NCBI RefSeq assembly: GCF_900091615.1
Contig: NZ_FMIA01000002.1
Location: 372,001-436,000, forward strand
Direction of reading: 5' to 3'
DNA: 64,000 nt
Source of the DNA: Micromonospora yangpuensis
GTDB taxonomy: Bacteria; Actinomycetota; Actinomycetes; Mycobacteriales; Micromonosporaceae
The notes under the pieces are model-generated. The model did no database searches, was not told the origin of the DNA, and worked only from the letters and a program-made list of their open reading frames with translations. The stretch's first letter is position 1, and each line of letters begins with the position of its first letter. The position numbers were made by a program, and so were the translations under genes. Of this stretch, positions 42,946 through 51,171 are shown piece after piece.

Positions 42946-43812
42946 ATGGCGTTGACCGCCGAGGAGAACGGCCGACTCACCGGTCTGTTGAACGAGCACG
43001 CCGAGCGGATCACGCAGCGGTGGACCGAGCTCGTGGCGGTGACGTTGCGCGGTCGGCTGAGCCAGGCCGAGCTGCGCCGCCAGCTCGGTGACCTGCACCG
43101 CAGCCTGGTCGCCGTGGGCGAGCAGGGGATCATCGACGTGGAGGCCGAGCAGGCCGCCGAGCTGCGCGCCGAGCTGTCCGAGCTGTCCCGGGGACGGGCC
43201 CGGCAGGGCTTCTCGGCCCGCGAGACCGCGGTGAGCATCTTCGCCCTCAAGGACGTCCTGCTGGAGCTGATGGACGCCGAGGCCGGTGCGGGCACGCTGC
43301 GCGACTACGTCGCCTTCGCCGCCCTGATCGACCAGCTGGGCCTCTTCACCGTGGAGAGCTACGTCCGGACCCGGGAGAGCCTGATCGCCGACCAGGCCGA
43401 GCAGCTGCTCGAACTCTCCACCCCGGTGGTCAAGCTCTGGGAGGGCGTCGTCGCCGTGCCGCTGGTCGGCACGCTGGACTCGGCGCGGGCGCAGGTCGTC
43501 ATGGAACGGCTGCTGCAGACCCTGGTCGACACCGGCTCGCCGTACGCGATCATCGACATCACCGGTGTGCCGGCGGTGGACACCCAGGTCGCCCAGCACG
43601 TGCTGAAGACCGTGGTGGCCGCCCGGCTGATGGGCGCCGAGTGCATCATCTCCGGCATCCGGCCGCAGATCGCCCAGACCATCGTCGCCCTCGGCATCGA
43701 GTTCGGTGACATCGCCACCAAGGCGAGCCTCGCCGACGCGCTGCGGCACGTCCTGCGGATCACCGGCGTGGAGAACGCGCGCCGACAGGCGCAGGCGCGC
43801 CGGGAGGCCTGA
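42946..43812 (+). CDS. rsbR: RsbR-type stressosome protein
   Basis: A 288-residue protein with an N-terminal all-helical RsbRD-like sensor (about 5-150) and a C-terminal STAS domain (about 165-280). The STAS phosphorylation site is Thr in VPAVDTQVAQH. In stressosomes RsbR forms the shell with RsbS, and RsbT phosphorylates them on stress. AGGAGG lies 5 nt before the ATG. The stop overlaps rsbS by one base. The sensory input is unknown. Confidence 0.9.
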   Translation: MALTAEENGRLTGLLNEHAERITQRWTELVAVTLRGRLSQAELRRQLGDLHRSLVAVGEQGIIDVEAEQAAELRAELSELSRGRARQGFSARETAVSIFALKDVLLELMDAEAGAGTLRDYVAFAALIDQLGLFTVESYVRTRESLIADQAEQLLELSTPVVKLWEGVVAVPLVGTLDSARAQVVMERLLQTLVDTGSPYAIIDITGVPAVDTQVAQHVLKTVVAARLMGAECIISGIRPQIAQTIVALGIEFGDIATKASLADALRHVLRITGVENARRQAQARREA

Positions 43813-44222
43813 TGGAACGGGTACCCATCCTGAAGATCGGCGACATCCTGCTGGTCTCCATCCAGCTCGACATGTCCGACCAGACCGCCGTGCAACTGCA
43901 GGAGGACCTGGCCGAGCGGATCGTCGCCACCGGTTGCCACGGCGTGATCATCGACATCACCGCGCTCGACATCGTGGACTCCTTCGTCGGGCGGATGCTC
44001 TCCACCATCGCCTCCATCTCCAAGGTGCTCGACGCCGAGACGGTGGTGGTCGGGATGCGCCCCGCCGTGGCCATCACCCTGGTCGAGCTGGGGCTCTCGC
44101 TCAACGGCATCCGGACCGCGCTCAACGTCGAGCGGGGCATGGAGCTGGTCGCCGCGGCCCGCGCCGACGAGTTCGGTTACGACTTCGACGAGCCGGACGC
44201 CGAGACGACGGCGACAGCATGA
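43812..44222 (+). CDS. rsbS: RsbS-type stressosome core protein
   Basis: A 136-residue single STAS domain protein; DIVDSFVGRML carries the Ser phosphorylated by RsbT in known stressosomes. It forms the stressosome core with RsbR and sequesters RsbT. Its start overlaps the rsbR stop and its stop overlaps rsbT, showing tight coupling. Confidence 0.92.
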   Translation: MERVPILKIGDILLVSIQLDMSDQTAVQLQEDLAERIVATGCHGVIIDITALDIVDSFVGRMLSTIASISKVLDAETVVVGMRPAVAITLVELGLSLNGIRTALNVERGMELVAAARADEFGYDFDEPDAETTATA

Positions 44223-44638
44223 TCACCGGCGTCGACCTGGGGCAGCCGCAGACCCAGGCGGTCCGCGCCGACGAGGACGTGGTCCGGGTCCGCCAGTTGG
44301 TGCGTACCGTCGCGGTGCAGGTCAAGCTCTCCCTGGTCGACCAGACCAAGCTGGTCACGGCCGCGAGTGAGCTGGCCCGCAACACCCTGGTGTACGGCGG
44401 CGGCGGCACCGTCGAGGTGATGACCGCGGACAACGGCCGGCGGCGCGGCGTACGGATCGTCTTCGCCGACTCCGGTCCGGGCATCGCCGACCTGGACCTG
44501 GCGCTCACCGACGGCTACACCACCGGCGGCGGGCTCGGGCTGGGGCTCAGTGGCGCCCGCCGGCTGGTCGACGAGTTCGAGATCGACACCGGCGTGGGCC
44601 GGGGCACCCGGATCACCATCACCAAGTGGTCCCGTTGA
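44219..44638 (+). CDS. rsbT: RsbT-type serine kinase
   Basis: A 139-residue GHKL ATPase. The N box is ELARNTLVYGGGG, G1 is DSGPGIADL and G2 is GGGLGLGLSGARRL. It should phosphorylate RsbR and RsbS and, once released, activate a downstream phosphatase. ATGA overlap with rsbS. Confidence 0.92.
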   Translation: MITGVDLGQPQTQAVRADEDVVRVRQLVRTVAVQVKLSLVDQTKLVTAASELARNTLVYGGGGTVEVMTADNGRRRGVRIVFADSGPGIADLDLALTDGYTTGGGLGLGLSGARRLVDEFEIDTGVGRGTRITITKWSR

Positions 44639-45648
44639 CCTCCGACGTGGTTCCGGACCAGGGAATCTGGTTCCGGGTGGAGAGCAGCAGCGCGGCCAGC
44701 GCGGTCCGGCGGGCCGCCGAGCGCCTCGGCAGCCAGCTCGAACTCGGTGCCGAGCGCACCGCCGACCTGGCCATCGTCGCCGCCGAGCTGACCAGCAACC
44801 TGGTCAAGCACGCCGACGAGGGCGCGTTGCTGCTGCGGCCGGTACGCGGCACCCGGGAGGCCGGGGTGGAGCTGATCGCCCTCGACTCCGGGCCCGGCAT
44901 GGCCGACCTGGCCCACTCCGCCCAGGACGGGCACTCCACCGCCGGCACCCTCGGCATCGGCCTCGGCGCGATCCTGCGGCAGGCGAGCTGGTCCGACGGG
45001 TACTCGCGCCCCGGCCGGGGCACCGCCTTCGTCGTGCAGGTCTGGCCGGTGGCGGCCCCGGAGCCGAGCTGGGCGGCCGGACTGACCCGACCGTTGACCG
45101 GCGAGTCGGTGAGCGGCGACGGGTACGCCGTCCGGGTCGTCGAGGGCCGGTACCAGGTGCTGGTCAGCGACGGGCTCGGACACGGACCGCTGGCCTCGGC
45201 CGCCAGCGACGCCGCGCTGACCGCGTTCCGGGCCGCGCCGGCCGCACCGCCCGGCGCGGTGGTGCAGCACCTGCACCGGTCGATGTCGCACACCCGGGGC
45301 GCCGCGCTGGCCGTCGCCGAACTCGATCCGGCCGCCGGACTGCTCCGGTACGCCGGGCTGGGCAACATCTCCGCCATGATCACTGTCGAGGGCGAGCGCC
45401 GCCGAGGGCTGGTCTCGTTGCCCGGGATCGCCGGCCACCAGCGGCCCACGGTGCGCGAGTACGACTACCCGTTCGCCGCCGGGGCCCTGCTGACCATGCA
45501 CAGCGACGGGGTGGTCGACCGCTGGTCGATGGACGACTATCCCGGGCTGGCCGACCGGTCGCCGCTGGTGGTGGCCACCACGTTGCTGCGCGACGCCGGC
45601 ATCCGGCGCGACGACGCCTGCGTGCTGGTCGCCCGGGCCTGGTCGTGA
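44626..45648 (+). CDS. RsbX-like phosphatase fused to a GHKL ATPase domain
   Basis: A protein of about 340 residues with two parts. The N-terminal half is a second RsbT/RsbW-like ATPase domain (ELTSNLVKHAD, DSGPGMADL, GTLGIGLGAI). The C-terminal half is a small PP2C/SpoIIE phosphatase like RsbX (VLVSDGLGHGPLAS, MTMHSDGV as LLTMHSDGVVDRW). In Bacillus RsbX resets the stressosome and is a separate short protein; here reset phosphatase and kinase are fused. GTG 44626 or TTG 44635 may be the start, both overlapping rsbT. Confidence 0.85.
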   Translation: MVPLTSDVVPDQGIWFRVESSSAASAVRRAAERLGSQLELGAERTADLAIVAAELTSNLVKHADEGALLLRPVRGTREAGVELIALDSGPGMADLAHSAQDGHSTAGTLGIGLGAILRQASWSDGYSRPGRGTAFVVQVWPVAAPEPSWAAGLTRPLTGESVSGDGYAVRVVEGRYQVLVSDGLGHGPLASAASDAALTAFRAAPAAPPGAVVQHLHRSMSHTRGAALAVAELDPAAGLLRYAGLGNISAMITVEGERRRGLVSLPGIAGHQRPTVREYDYPFAAGALLTMHSDGVVDRWSMDDYPGLADRSPLVVATTLLRDAGIRRDDACVLVARAWS

Positions 45649-47003
45649 CCGGCCGGATGGACGAGCCGCTGCTGCAGCTGGCCCTGCGGGTGGAACACGA
45701 CATCTTCGTGGTCCGCCAGCGGGGCCGGGAGGTGGCCGCAGCGGCCGGCCTGGAGCACCAGGACCAGGTCCGGGTCGCCACCGCGCTCAGCGAGGTGGCC
45801 CGGGACCTGCTGACCATCACCGGTGGGGCGAACGTCACCTTCGCCGTGACCGGCCGGGTCGACGGGCGCTTCGGCCTGCGAATCGACCTCGCGCCGCTGC
45901 GCCCGTTGCCCGACGACGACTACCAGCCGCAGTCCGGCGCGGTGGCACGTCTGGTCGACACGTTGGGCGTGGTACGCGTCGAGGGGGATACGGTCGTGAG
46001 GATGTCCCGACGCGCCCCCTCCCATGTGCCTGAGCCGACCCCGCAGCGGCTCGCGGAGCTGCGCGCCGAGCTGGAACGGGTCGCCCCCGGCAGTGCCGTG
46101 GACGAGCTGGCCAGCCAGAACCAGCAGTTGATCGCCGCCCTCGACGAGGTACGCAGCCAGCGCGACGAGCTGGCCGTGCTCAACGCGGAGCTGCAGGAGA
46201 CCAACCACGGGGTGATGGCGCTCTACAACCAGCTCACCGAGGAGTTGGAGGCGACCAACCAGGGGGTGGTGGCCCTCTACGCCGAGCTGGACGAGAAGTC
46301 CGCCCAGCTGCGGGCGGCCAGTGAGTCCAAGAGTCGCTTCCTGGCCAACGTCTCGCACGAACTGCGGGCCCCGGTCACCGCGATCATCGGGTTGGGGCGG
46401 CTGCTCACCGACGGCGGCTCCGACCCGCTCACCACCGAGCAGAGCCGCCAGGTGGAGCTGATCCGCTCCTCCGCGACCGACCTGCTCAGCCTGGTCAACG
46501 AGCTGCTCGACCTGGCCAAGGCGGAGTCCGGGCGGATCGAGCCGGCCTGGGCCGAGGTGGACCTGCGTCTCCTCTTCGGGCAGTTGCGCGGCACCCTGCG
46601 GGCGCTGGCCTCCCGGGACGAGGTGGAGCTGGTCGTCGAGGATCCGCCGCACCCGGCAGTCATCCGAACGGACGAGGTGCTGCTGGCCCAGGTGCTGCGT
46701 AACCTCCTGCACAACGCGCTGAAGTTCACCGAGCGGGGCGAGGTGCGCATGCGGGCTGAGCAGCGGGCCGACCGGTGGCAGCTGACGGTGACCGACACCG
46801 GCGTCGGCATCGCCCCGGAGCTGCACGAACGCGTCTTCGAGGAGTTCTACCAGGTGCCGGGGAGCACCCGGGTCGGCGGCACCGGCCTCGGGCTGCCGTA
46901 CGCCCGGCGGTTGGTGACCCTGCTCGGCGGCACGATGCAGCTGACCAGTACGCCGGGGCAGGGCAGCAGCTTCACCGTGGCCCTGCCGGTCGGTGGGGGC
47001 TGA
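45645..47003 (+). CDS. Sensor histidine kinase of the stressosome operon
   Basis: A 452-residue soluble kinase. Residues about 1-115 look like a degenerate RsbW-type ATPase domain without glycine boxes. A coiled coil (about 130-225, with two NQGV/NHGV-type repeats ETNHGVMALYNQL and ATNQGVVALYAEL) follows. Then come HisKA with the phospho-acceptor in NVSHELRAPVTAI (about 238) and an HATPase domain (NLLHNALKFT, DTGVGI, GTGLGLPYARRL). GTG overlaps the preceding stop as GTGA. It links stressosome signalling to two-component phosphotransfer. Confidence 0.9.
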   Translation: MTGRMDEPLLQLALRVEHDIFVVRQRGREVAAAAGLEHQDQVRVATALSEVARDLLTITGGANVTFAVTGRVDGRFGLRIDLAPLRPLPDDDYQPQSGAVARLVDTLGVVRVEGDTVVRMSRRAPSHVPEPTPQRLAELRAELERVAPGSAVDELASQNQQLIAALDEVRSQRDELAVLNAELQETNHGVMALYNQLTEELEATNQGVVALYAELDEKSAQLRAASESKSRFLANVSHELRAPVTAIIGLGRLLTDGGSDPLTTEQSRQVELIRSSATDLLSLVNELLDLAKAESGRIEPAWAEVDLRLLFGQLRGTLRALASRDEVELVVEDPPHPAVIRTDEVLLAQVLRNLLHNALKFTERGEVRMRAEQRADRWQLTVTDTGVGIAPELHERVFEEFYQVPGSTRVGGTGLGLPYARRLVTLLGGTMQLTSTPGQGSSFTVALPVGGG

Positions 47004-47005
47004 CG

Positions 47006-48544
47006 GTGGACGGCAGCCCCGCGACAGTGCTCGTCGTCGACGACAGCCAGACCAAGCGGTACCTGCTGGTGAGCTGGCTGACCCGGGCCGGCTTCCGGGT
47101 GGTCGAGGCGGAGAACGGCGCCGAGGCGCTGGCCCGGGTCGACGCGGACCCGATCGACCTGGTGGTGCTCGACGTACGCCTGCCCGACCTGAGTGGCTTC
47201 GAGGTCTGTGAGCGGATCAAGGACGCCCATCCGGCGATCCCGGTGATCCACGTCTCGGCACACGCGGTCGACGTGGTGGACCGGGCGCAGGGGCTGACCC
47301 GGGGCGCGGACGCGTACCTGGCCGAGCCGATCGAGCCGGAGGAACTCGTCGCGACCGCGCACGCGGTACTGCGCTACTACCAGGCGCGGCAGCGCGCCGA
47401 GCTGCTCGCCGAACGGCTCACCGGGCTGGCCGACACCACCGTGGCGGTGCACGCGGCACCGAACTTCGCCCGCCTGCTGGAGGCGGCGGCGACCGGCGCG
47501 GCGCAGATCTTCAAGTGCCCGGCGGCGGTGGTGGCCGAGACCTTCGACGGCGACTGCATCGCCGGGGTGTCGGCCGGCCCGGACGCCGGGGCGGAGGTGG
47601 TGCCCTGGATCGTCGACGACACCGGGGTGCCCACCGGCTCCACCGTCCGAATCGACGAGCCGGAACACTGGGGCCTGGTCGACTGGCCGGCCGGGGACAC
47701 CGTCACGGTCGCCGCGGCCAGGCTCCGGGAGGACCGGGCCCCGCTCTACGTGGTGGTGCCGACCCACACCCAGACCGCGCGGACCCCGGTGCTGGTGCAG
47801 CTCGCCCAGGCCGTGGCGGCGGCGGTCGAGGGGCAACGCTCCTTCGACGAGGAGCACCGGATCGCGGTCACCCTGCAGCGCAGCCTGCTGCCCCGGCGGA
47901 TCCCGGAGATCGCCGGGCTGGACCTCGCCGTCCGGTACGAGCCGGCCAGCGCCCAGACCGAGGTCGGCGGGGACTTCTACGAGCTGGTGATGCTCGACGG
48001 TCACCTGCTGATGGCGATCGGTGACGTCGCCGGCCACTCGCTGCACGCCGCGACGGTGATGGCCGAGCTGCGGCACGCCGTCCGGGCGTACGCCGTGGAG
48101 GGGCACCAGCCGGGGCAGATCCTGCACCGGGTGAACGAGTTGATGCGTACCCTGCTCCCGGCCGAGCTGGCGACGATCTGCGTGCTGCTGCTGCACCCGC
48201 CCACCGGGCGGGTCCGGCTGGCCAGCGCCGGGCACCTGCCGGCGCTGCTCAGCCTGGACGGCAAGGTCGACTACATCGAGCACCCGGCCCCGCTGCTCGG
48301 GGTCCGCGCCCGACGCCCCGACGACCTGGAGTTCGTCCTGCCGGCCGGGGCGACCCTGGTGCTCTACACCGACGGGCTGATCGAGCGGCGGGACGTCACC
48401 ATCGACGACGGGCTGGCCGCGCTGGCCGCCGTCGCCGCCCGGGTCGACGACGACCTGGACGCCTTCTGCGAGCGTCTGGTGGTCGAGCTGGCCCCGTCGG
48501 AGATCAACGACGACGTAGCCGTGGTAGCCCTCCGCCGCCGCTGA
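47006..48544 (+). CDS. Receiver-PP2C (SpoIIE) response regulator
   Basis: A 512-residue protein: receiver domain (about 5-125; acidic VVDDSQ, phospho-acceptor Asp in VVLDVRLPD), a GAF-like middle (about 140-290) and a SpoIIE-type PP2C domain (about 305-512; EVGGDFYEL, GDVAGHSLHAA, LYTDGLIERR). The conserved receiver Lys is replaced: the loop reads AYLAEPIEPEE, with Glu or Ala where K-P is usual. It probably dephosphorylates an anti-sigma antagonist such as the one at 42431-42787. GTG start 2 nt after the kinase stop. Confidence 0.9.
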   Translation: MDGSPATVLVVDDSQTKRYLLVSWLTRAGFRVVEAENGAEALARVDADPIDLVVLDVRLPDLSGFEVCERIKDAHPAIPVIHVSAHAVDVVDRAQGLTRGADAYLAEPIEPEELVATAHAVLRYYQARQRAELLAERLTGLADTTVAVHAAPNFARLLEAAATGAAQIFKCPAAVVAETFDGDCIAGVSAGPDAGAEVVPWIVDDTGVPTGSTVRIDEPEHWGLVDWPAGDTVTVAAARLREDRAPLYVVVPTHTQTARTPVLVQLAQAVAAAVEGQRSFDEEHRIAVTLQRSLLPRRIPEIAGLDLAVRYEPASAQTEVGGDFYELVMLDGHLLMAIGDVAGHSLHAATVMAELRHAVRAYAVEGHQPGQILHRVNELMRTLLPAELATICVLLLHPPTGRVRLASAGHLPALLSLDGKVDYIEHPAPLLGVRARRPDDLEFVLPAGATLVLYTDGLIERRDVTIDDGLAALAAVAARVDDDLDAFCERLVVELAPSEINDDVAVVALRRR

Positions 48545-48548
48545 GGGT

Positions 48549-48602
48549 GTAAGGAAGGGCCCCCTGTTAACGCTTTCTGATGTAAAGGGGCCCCTTCCTA
48601 AC
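48549..48602 (+). repeat. 53-bp palindromic gene-end element, copy 4
   Basis: GTAAGGAAGGGCCCCC begins 4 nt after the stop of the receiver-PP2C gene. This copy has the best long-range symmetry: its far end GGGGCCCCTTCCTAAC is the reverse complement of the near end apart from one insertion and one change, so the whole element can form a long hairpin. Confidence 0.92.
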
Positions 48603-48604
48603 GC

Positions 48605-48667
48605 CGTGCCTGCGGCGTGCGCGGCGTGCGCGGCGTGCGCGCCGTGCCTGTGGCGTGCGCGGCGTGC
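48605..48667. repeat. 9-bp tandem repeats
   Basis: About seven degenerate 9-bp units of the type GCGGCGTGC follow directly after copy 4 of the 53-bp element. No gene covers them. Confidence 0.8.
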
Positions 48668-48717
48668 CGTCGGTCCGGGGCGGCGGGGACGGCCCGGTGG
48701 GACCTACGCTGGGCGTC

Positions 48718-49284
48718 ATGACGACGGAGATCGGTCGGTTGTTGGGCGCTGCCGGGCCGGGGACGGTCGCGGTGGTCCGGGGTACCGCTGACGGGCAGTT
48801 CGACCTACCCACCCCCTGTGCCGAGTTCCGGGTCCGTGACCTGGTCAACCACCTCTTCGAGGTGGTGGTCAACTTCCAGGCGCTGGCGGTCCGGCAGCCG
48901 GTCGACTGGGCGGAAAAGCCGGACTTCCTGACCGGGGACTGGCGGGAGCGGTTCGAGGTCGAGACCGACCGGGTGGTGCGGGCCTGGTCGGATCCGGCCG
49001 CGCTGGAGGGCACCTCGCCGATGATGGGCATGCCCCAGCAGGTGGTCGGCGGCATGATCCTGATGGATCTGATCGTGCACGGTTGGGATCTGGCGGCGGC
49101 GACCGGCCAGCCCTACGATCCGGCCCCCGAGACGTTGCCCCCGTCGGTCGCGCTGATCGCGCAGCTGGCGCCGCAGGGCCGGCAGTACGGCGTCTTCGGC
49201 GCGGAGGTGGCGACCGGCCCGGATGCCCCGGAGCTGGACCGGCTGCTCGGTCTCGCCGGCCGAAACCCGGCCTGGGGCCGCTGA
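48718..49284 (+). CDS. TIGR03086-type DinB/maleylpyruvate isomerase-like protein
   Basis: A 188-residue protein of the mycothiol-dependent maleylpyruvate isomerase-like superfamily. The TIGR03086 pattern is visible: TPCAEFRVRDLVNHLFEVV and MDLIVHGWDLAAATG, which supply metal-binding His residues of the four-helix bundle. It may use mycothiol in detoxification; not proven. TACGCT lies 7 nt before the ATG at 48718 and there is no ribosome binding site, so the mRNA is probably leaderless. Confidence 0.85.
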   Translation: MTTEIGRLLGAAGPGTVAVVRGTADGQFDLPTPCAEFRVRDLVNHLFEVVVNFQALAVRQPVDWAEKPDFLTGDWRERFEVETDRVVRAWSDPAALEGTSPMMGMPQQVVGGMILMDLIVHGWDLAAATGQPYDPAPETLPPSVALIAQLAPQGRQYGVFGAEVATGPDAPELDRLLGLAGRNPAWGR

Positions 49285-49412
49285 CCGCATCGCCCGGGAA
49301 ACCGGGGGTGACTGCCGATCGAGAGATTTGCAGCATTTAGGAAATTCTGTGAACCGGGTCTGTTGGCCTTCCGTAGTTGTTCCGTCACGGTCGCCGGTTG
49401 TCAGGAGCCTGC

Positions 49413-50434
49413 ATGCCCACCTATTACCAAGAGCCCGAGGAGATGGGAGAGCCGTCGACTCCCCGCCGGGCGGACACCCAGGTGTTTCCGGCGTCCTCGA
49501 CGGAGAGCTCGGACGACGAGTACATGACGGCGAGCATGCCGAACATACCGATCGGGTCGTACCCCAGCGGGCTGGTCGGGCCCGTCGGGCCCGCCGCCGG
49601 GCAGCCTCTCGGCGGGCCGGCGGTGAACGCGGCGGTGGCTGGCGTGGCGTCGATGTCCTATGCCCCGCCAGCGCAGAGCCCGCTCGAGGCCCGGGAGCCG
49701 GTCCCCGGTGTGCTGACGCGGCGCAACGGCTTCTACGCCAGGACCTCGCAGGACCAGTCCGCGCTGTACGAGGTCCCCAACCCGGGAGCGCTGACCCGGG
49801 TGGCCACCGAGCTCAGCGCCCTCACCTCGGACGGTGGGCCGGTCCGGCGGGGCAGCGTCGAGCTCGACCTGTCGCCGAGTCGACGGCTCACCCCCCAGGA
49901 GCGGGAGATCAGCGCGCAGAACGCCGGTTTCTACAACTACGACCAGCTCAAGAGCGTGCTGGAGAAGGCGTGGGAGTACGTTCCGCCGAAGGTGGAGACC
50001 GGGGGGAACTTCATCAGCGTCATCGGGGCGCTCGTCGAGAACAAGCCGACGGAGATCGCCGGCGCGGCGCTGACCACGGCCACCGCCTTCGCGGGATTGA
50101 TCAACGCGACGCGCGAAAGGGACTACGAGCGGGCCGCCCTGCACCTGGGCAACCTGGGGGTCGGGGGATCAACGCCTACAACGTGCACGCCCAGCTCAAG
50201 CCGTTGGCTGCGGTGTCGGGATTCGCCGCCATCGGGCTCAACAGCTGGGAGGGGCACATCGACGGGCGGCAGCAGGCCCGTCAGGAAGCCCTGCGGCGTG
50301 ACCTGGAGCGTCGAGGTTCCGGCACCGTCGAACCCTCCGGGTCCCAGTCACAACCCGACGCCTCGTCGAGCGCGTTCCAGCACCGTCTGCACCGGACGGA
50401 CACCAGGGCGACGCGGCGGGGCGGTCGCTCCTAG
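49413..50434 (+). pseudogene. Hypothetical gene with a one-base frameshift
   Basis: The frame starting at ATG 49413 (GGAG 5 nt upstream) encodes MPTYYQEPEEMGEPSTP... and is well-behaved for 252 residues: acidic disordered N-terminus, then helical ISVIGALVENKPTEIAGAAL and ERDYERAALHLGNLG. At the G5 run 50163-50167 the sensible protein continues in another frame: INAYNVHAQLKPLAAVSG, LNSWEGHIDGRQQARQE, ending at TAG 50434. One extra G would join them. The unshifted frame gives low-complexity sequence to 50579. It may be a sequencing error, a true pseudogene or a slippage site. No known domain. Confidence 0.7.
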
Positions 50435-50447
50435 CCCCGCTCCGGCC

Positions 50448-50489
50448 GGGCCGGCTGCCGCCGTTCGCAGCGACGGCGGCAGCCGGCCC
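50448..50489 (+). terminator. Long hairpin after the frameshifted gene
   Basis: A perfect 16-bp stem (50448-50463 with 50474-50489) with a 10-nt loop begins 13 nt after the TAG at 50434. No T tract follows. Its position supports the stop at 50434, and hence the shifted frame, as the real gene end. Confidence 0.6.
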
Positions 50490-50565
50490 AGGTCGAGCGC
50501 CCAGCCGGTGATGGTGGCCGGCCGTCGCCGCGGGGCGGCCGCCGGCAACGCGTTCGAGTGCATCA

Positions 50566-50594
50566 GGCCCGCCCGGTGAATCGCCGGGCGGGCC
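50566..50594 (+). terminator. Hairpin upstream of the PadR promoter
   Basis: GGCCCGCCCGG and its complement (50566-50576, 50584-50594) form an 11-bp stem with a 7-nt loop, ending 3 nt before the TTGACA of the next promoter. It insulates that promoter from upstream transcription. Confidence 0.6.
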
Positions 50595-50597
50595 CCC

Positions 50598-50634
50598 TTG
50601 ACAGTGGCTATTCGCTGAGTGAATAGTTGTGGTC
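50598..50634 (+). promoter_or_regulatory. PadR promoter with overlapping operator
   Basis: A consensus -35 TTGACA (50598-50603) is followed 17 bp later by GAATAG (50621-50626). CTATTC (50608-50613) and GAATAG (50621-50626) form an inverted repeat that covers the spacer and -10, as expected for an autoregulated PadR operator. The GTG at 50635 lies 8 nt after the -10, so the mRNA may be leaderless. Confidence 0.7.
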
Positions 50635-51171
50635 GTGTCCACTCCACACGTGCTGCTCGGTCTGCTCGCCGCCGGCACCCGCCACGGCTACGAGCTGAAA
50701 CGGGCGCACGACCAGCGGCTGCCCCGGGCCCGTCCGCTGGCCTTCGGGCAGGTCTACGCGACCCTCGGCCGGCTCCAGCGGGACGGCCTGGTGGTGGCCG
50801 CCGGGCAGGACCGCGACGGCGGGCCGGACCGGACGGCGTACGCGCTCACCGCCGACGGCCGCGCCGCGCTGGACCAGTGGCTGACCACCGTCGAGCCGCC
50901 GATGCCGTACGTCGCCAGCACCCTCTTCGCCAAGGTGGTGGTCGCCCTGGTCGCCGCCGACGTGGAACGGGCCCGGGCCTACCTGATCGACCAGCGGCAG
51001 GCGCACACCCAGCGGCTCCGCGAGCTGACCACGGTGAAGACGGCCGCCACGGCCAGTCTCGACGACGTCGTCGCGGCCGACTTCGCCATCGCCCACCTCG
51101 ACGCCGACCTGCGCTGGTTGCAGACCACGCTGGACCGGGTCGTCGACTGGCACCGGGAGGTGCACTCGTGA
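50635..51171 (+). CDS. PadR-family regulator
   Basis: A 178-residue PadR protein: N-terminal winged helix (about 1-80, HVLLGLLAAGTRHGYELKR, FGQVYATLGRLQRDGLV, RTAYALTADGRAAL) and a helical C-terminal dimerisation domain. It should repress itself and the downstream ABC transporter genes through the palindrome over its promoter, with release on binding an exported compound. Stop overlaps the ATPase gene by 4 bp. Confidence 0.9.
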   Translation: MSTPHVLLGLLAAGTRHGYELKRAHDQRLPRARPLAFGQVYATLGRLQRDGLVVAAGQDRDGGPDRTAYALTADGRAALDQWLTTVEPPMPYVASTLFAKVVVALVAADVERARAYLIDQRQAHTQRLRELTTVKTAATASLDDVVAADFAIAHLDADLRWLQTTLDRVVDWHREVHS

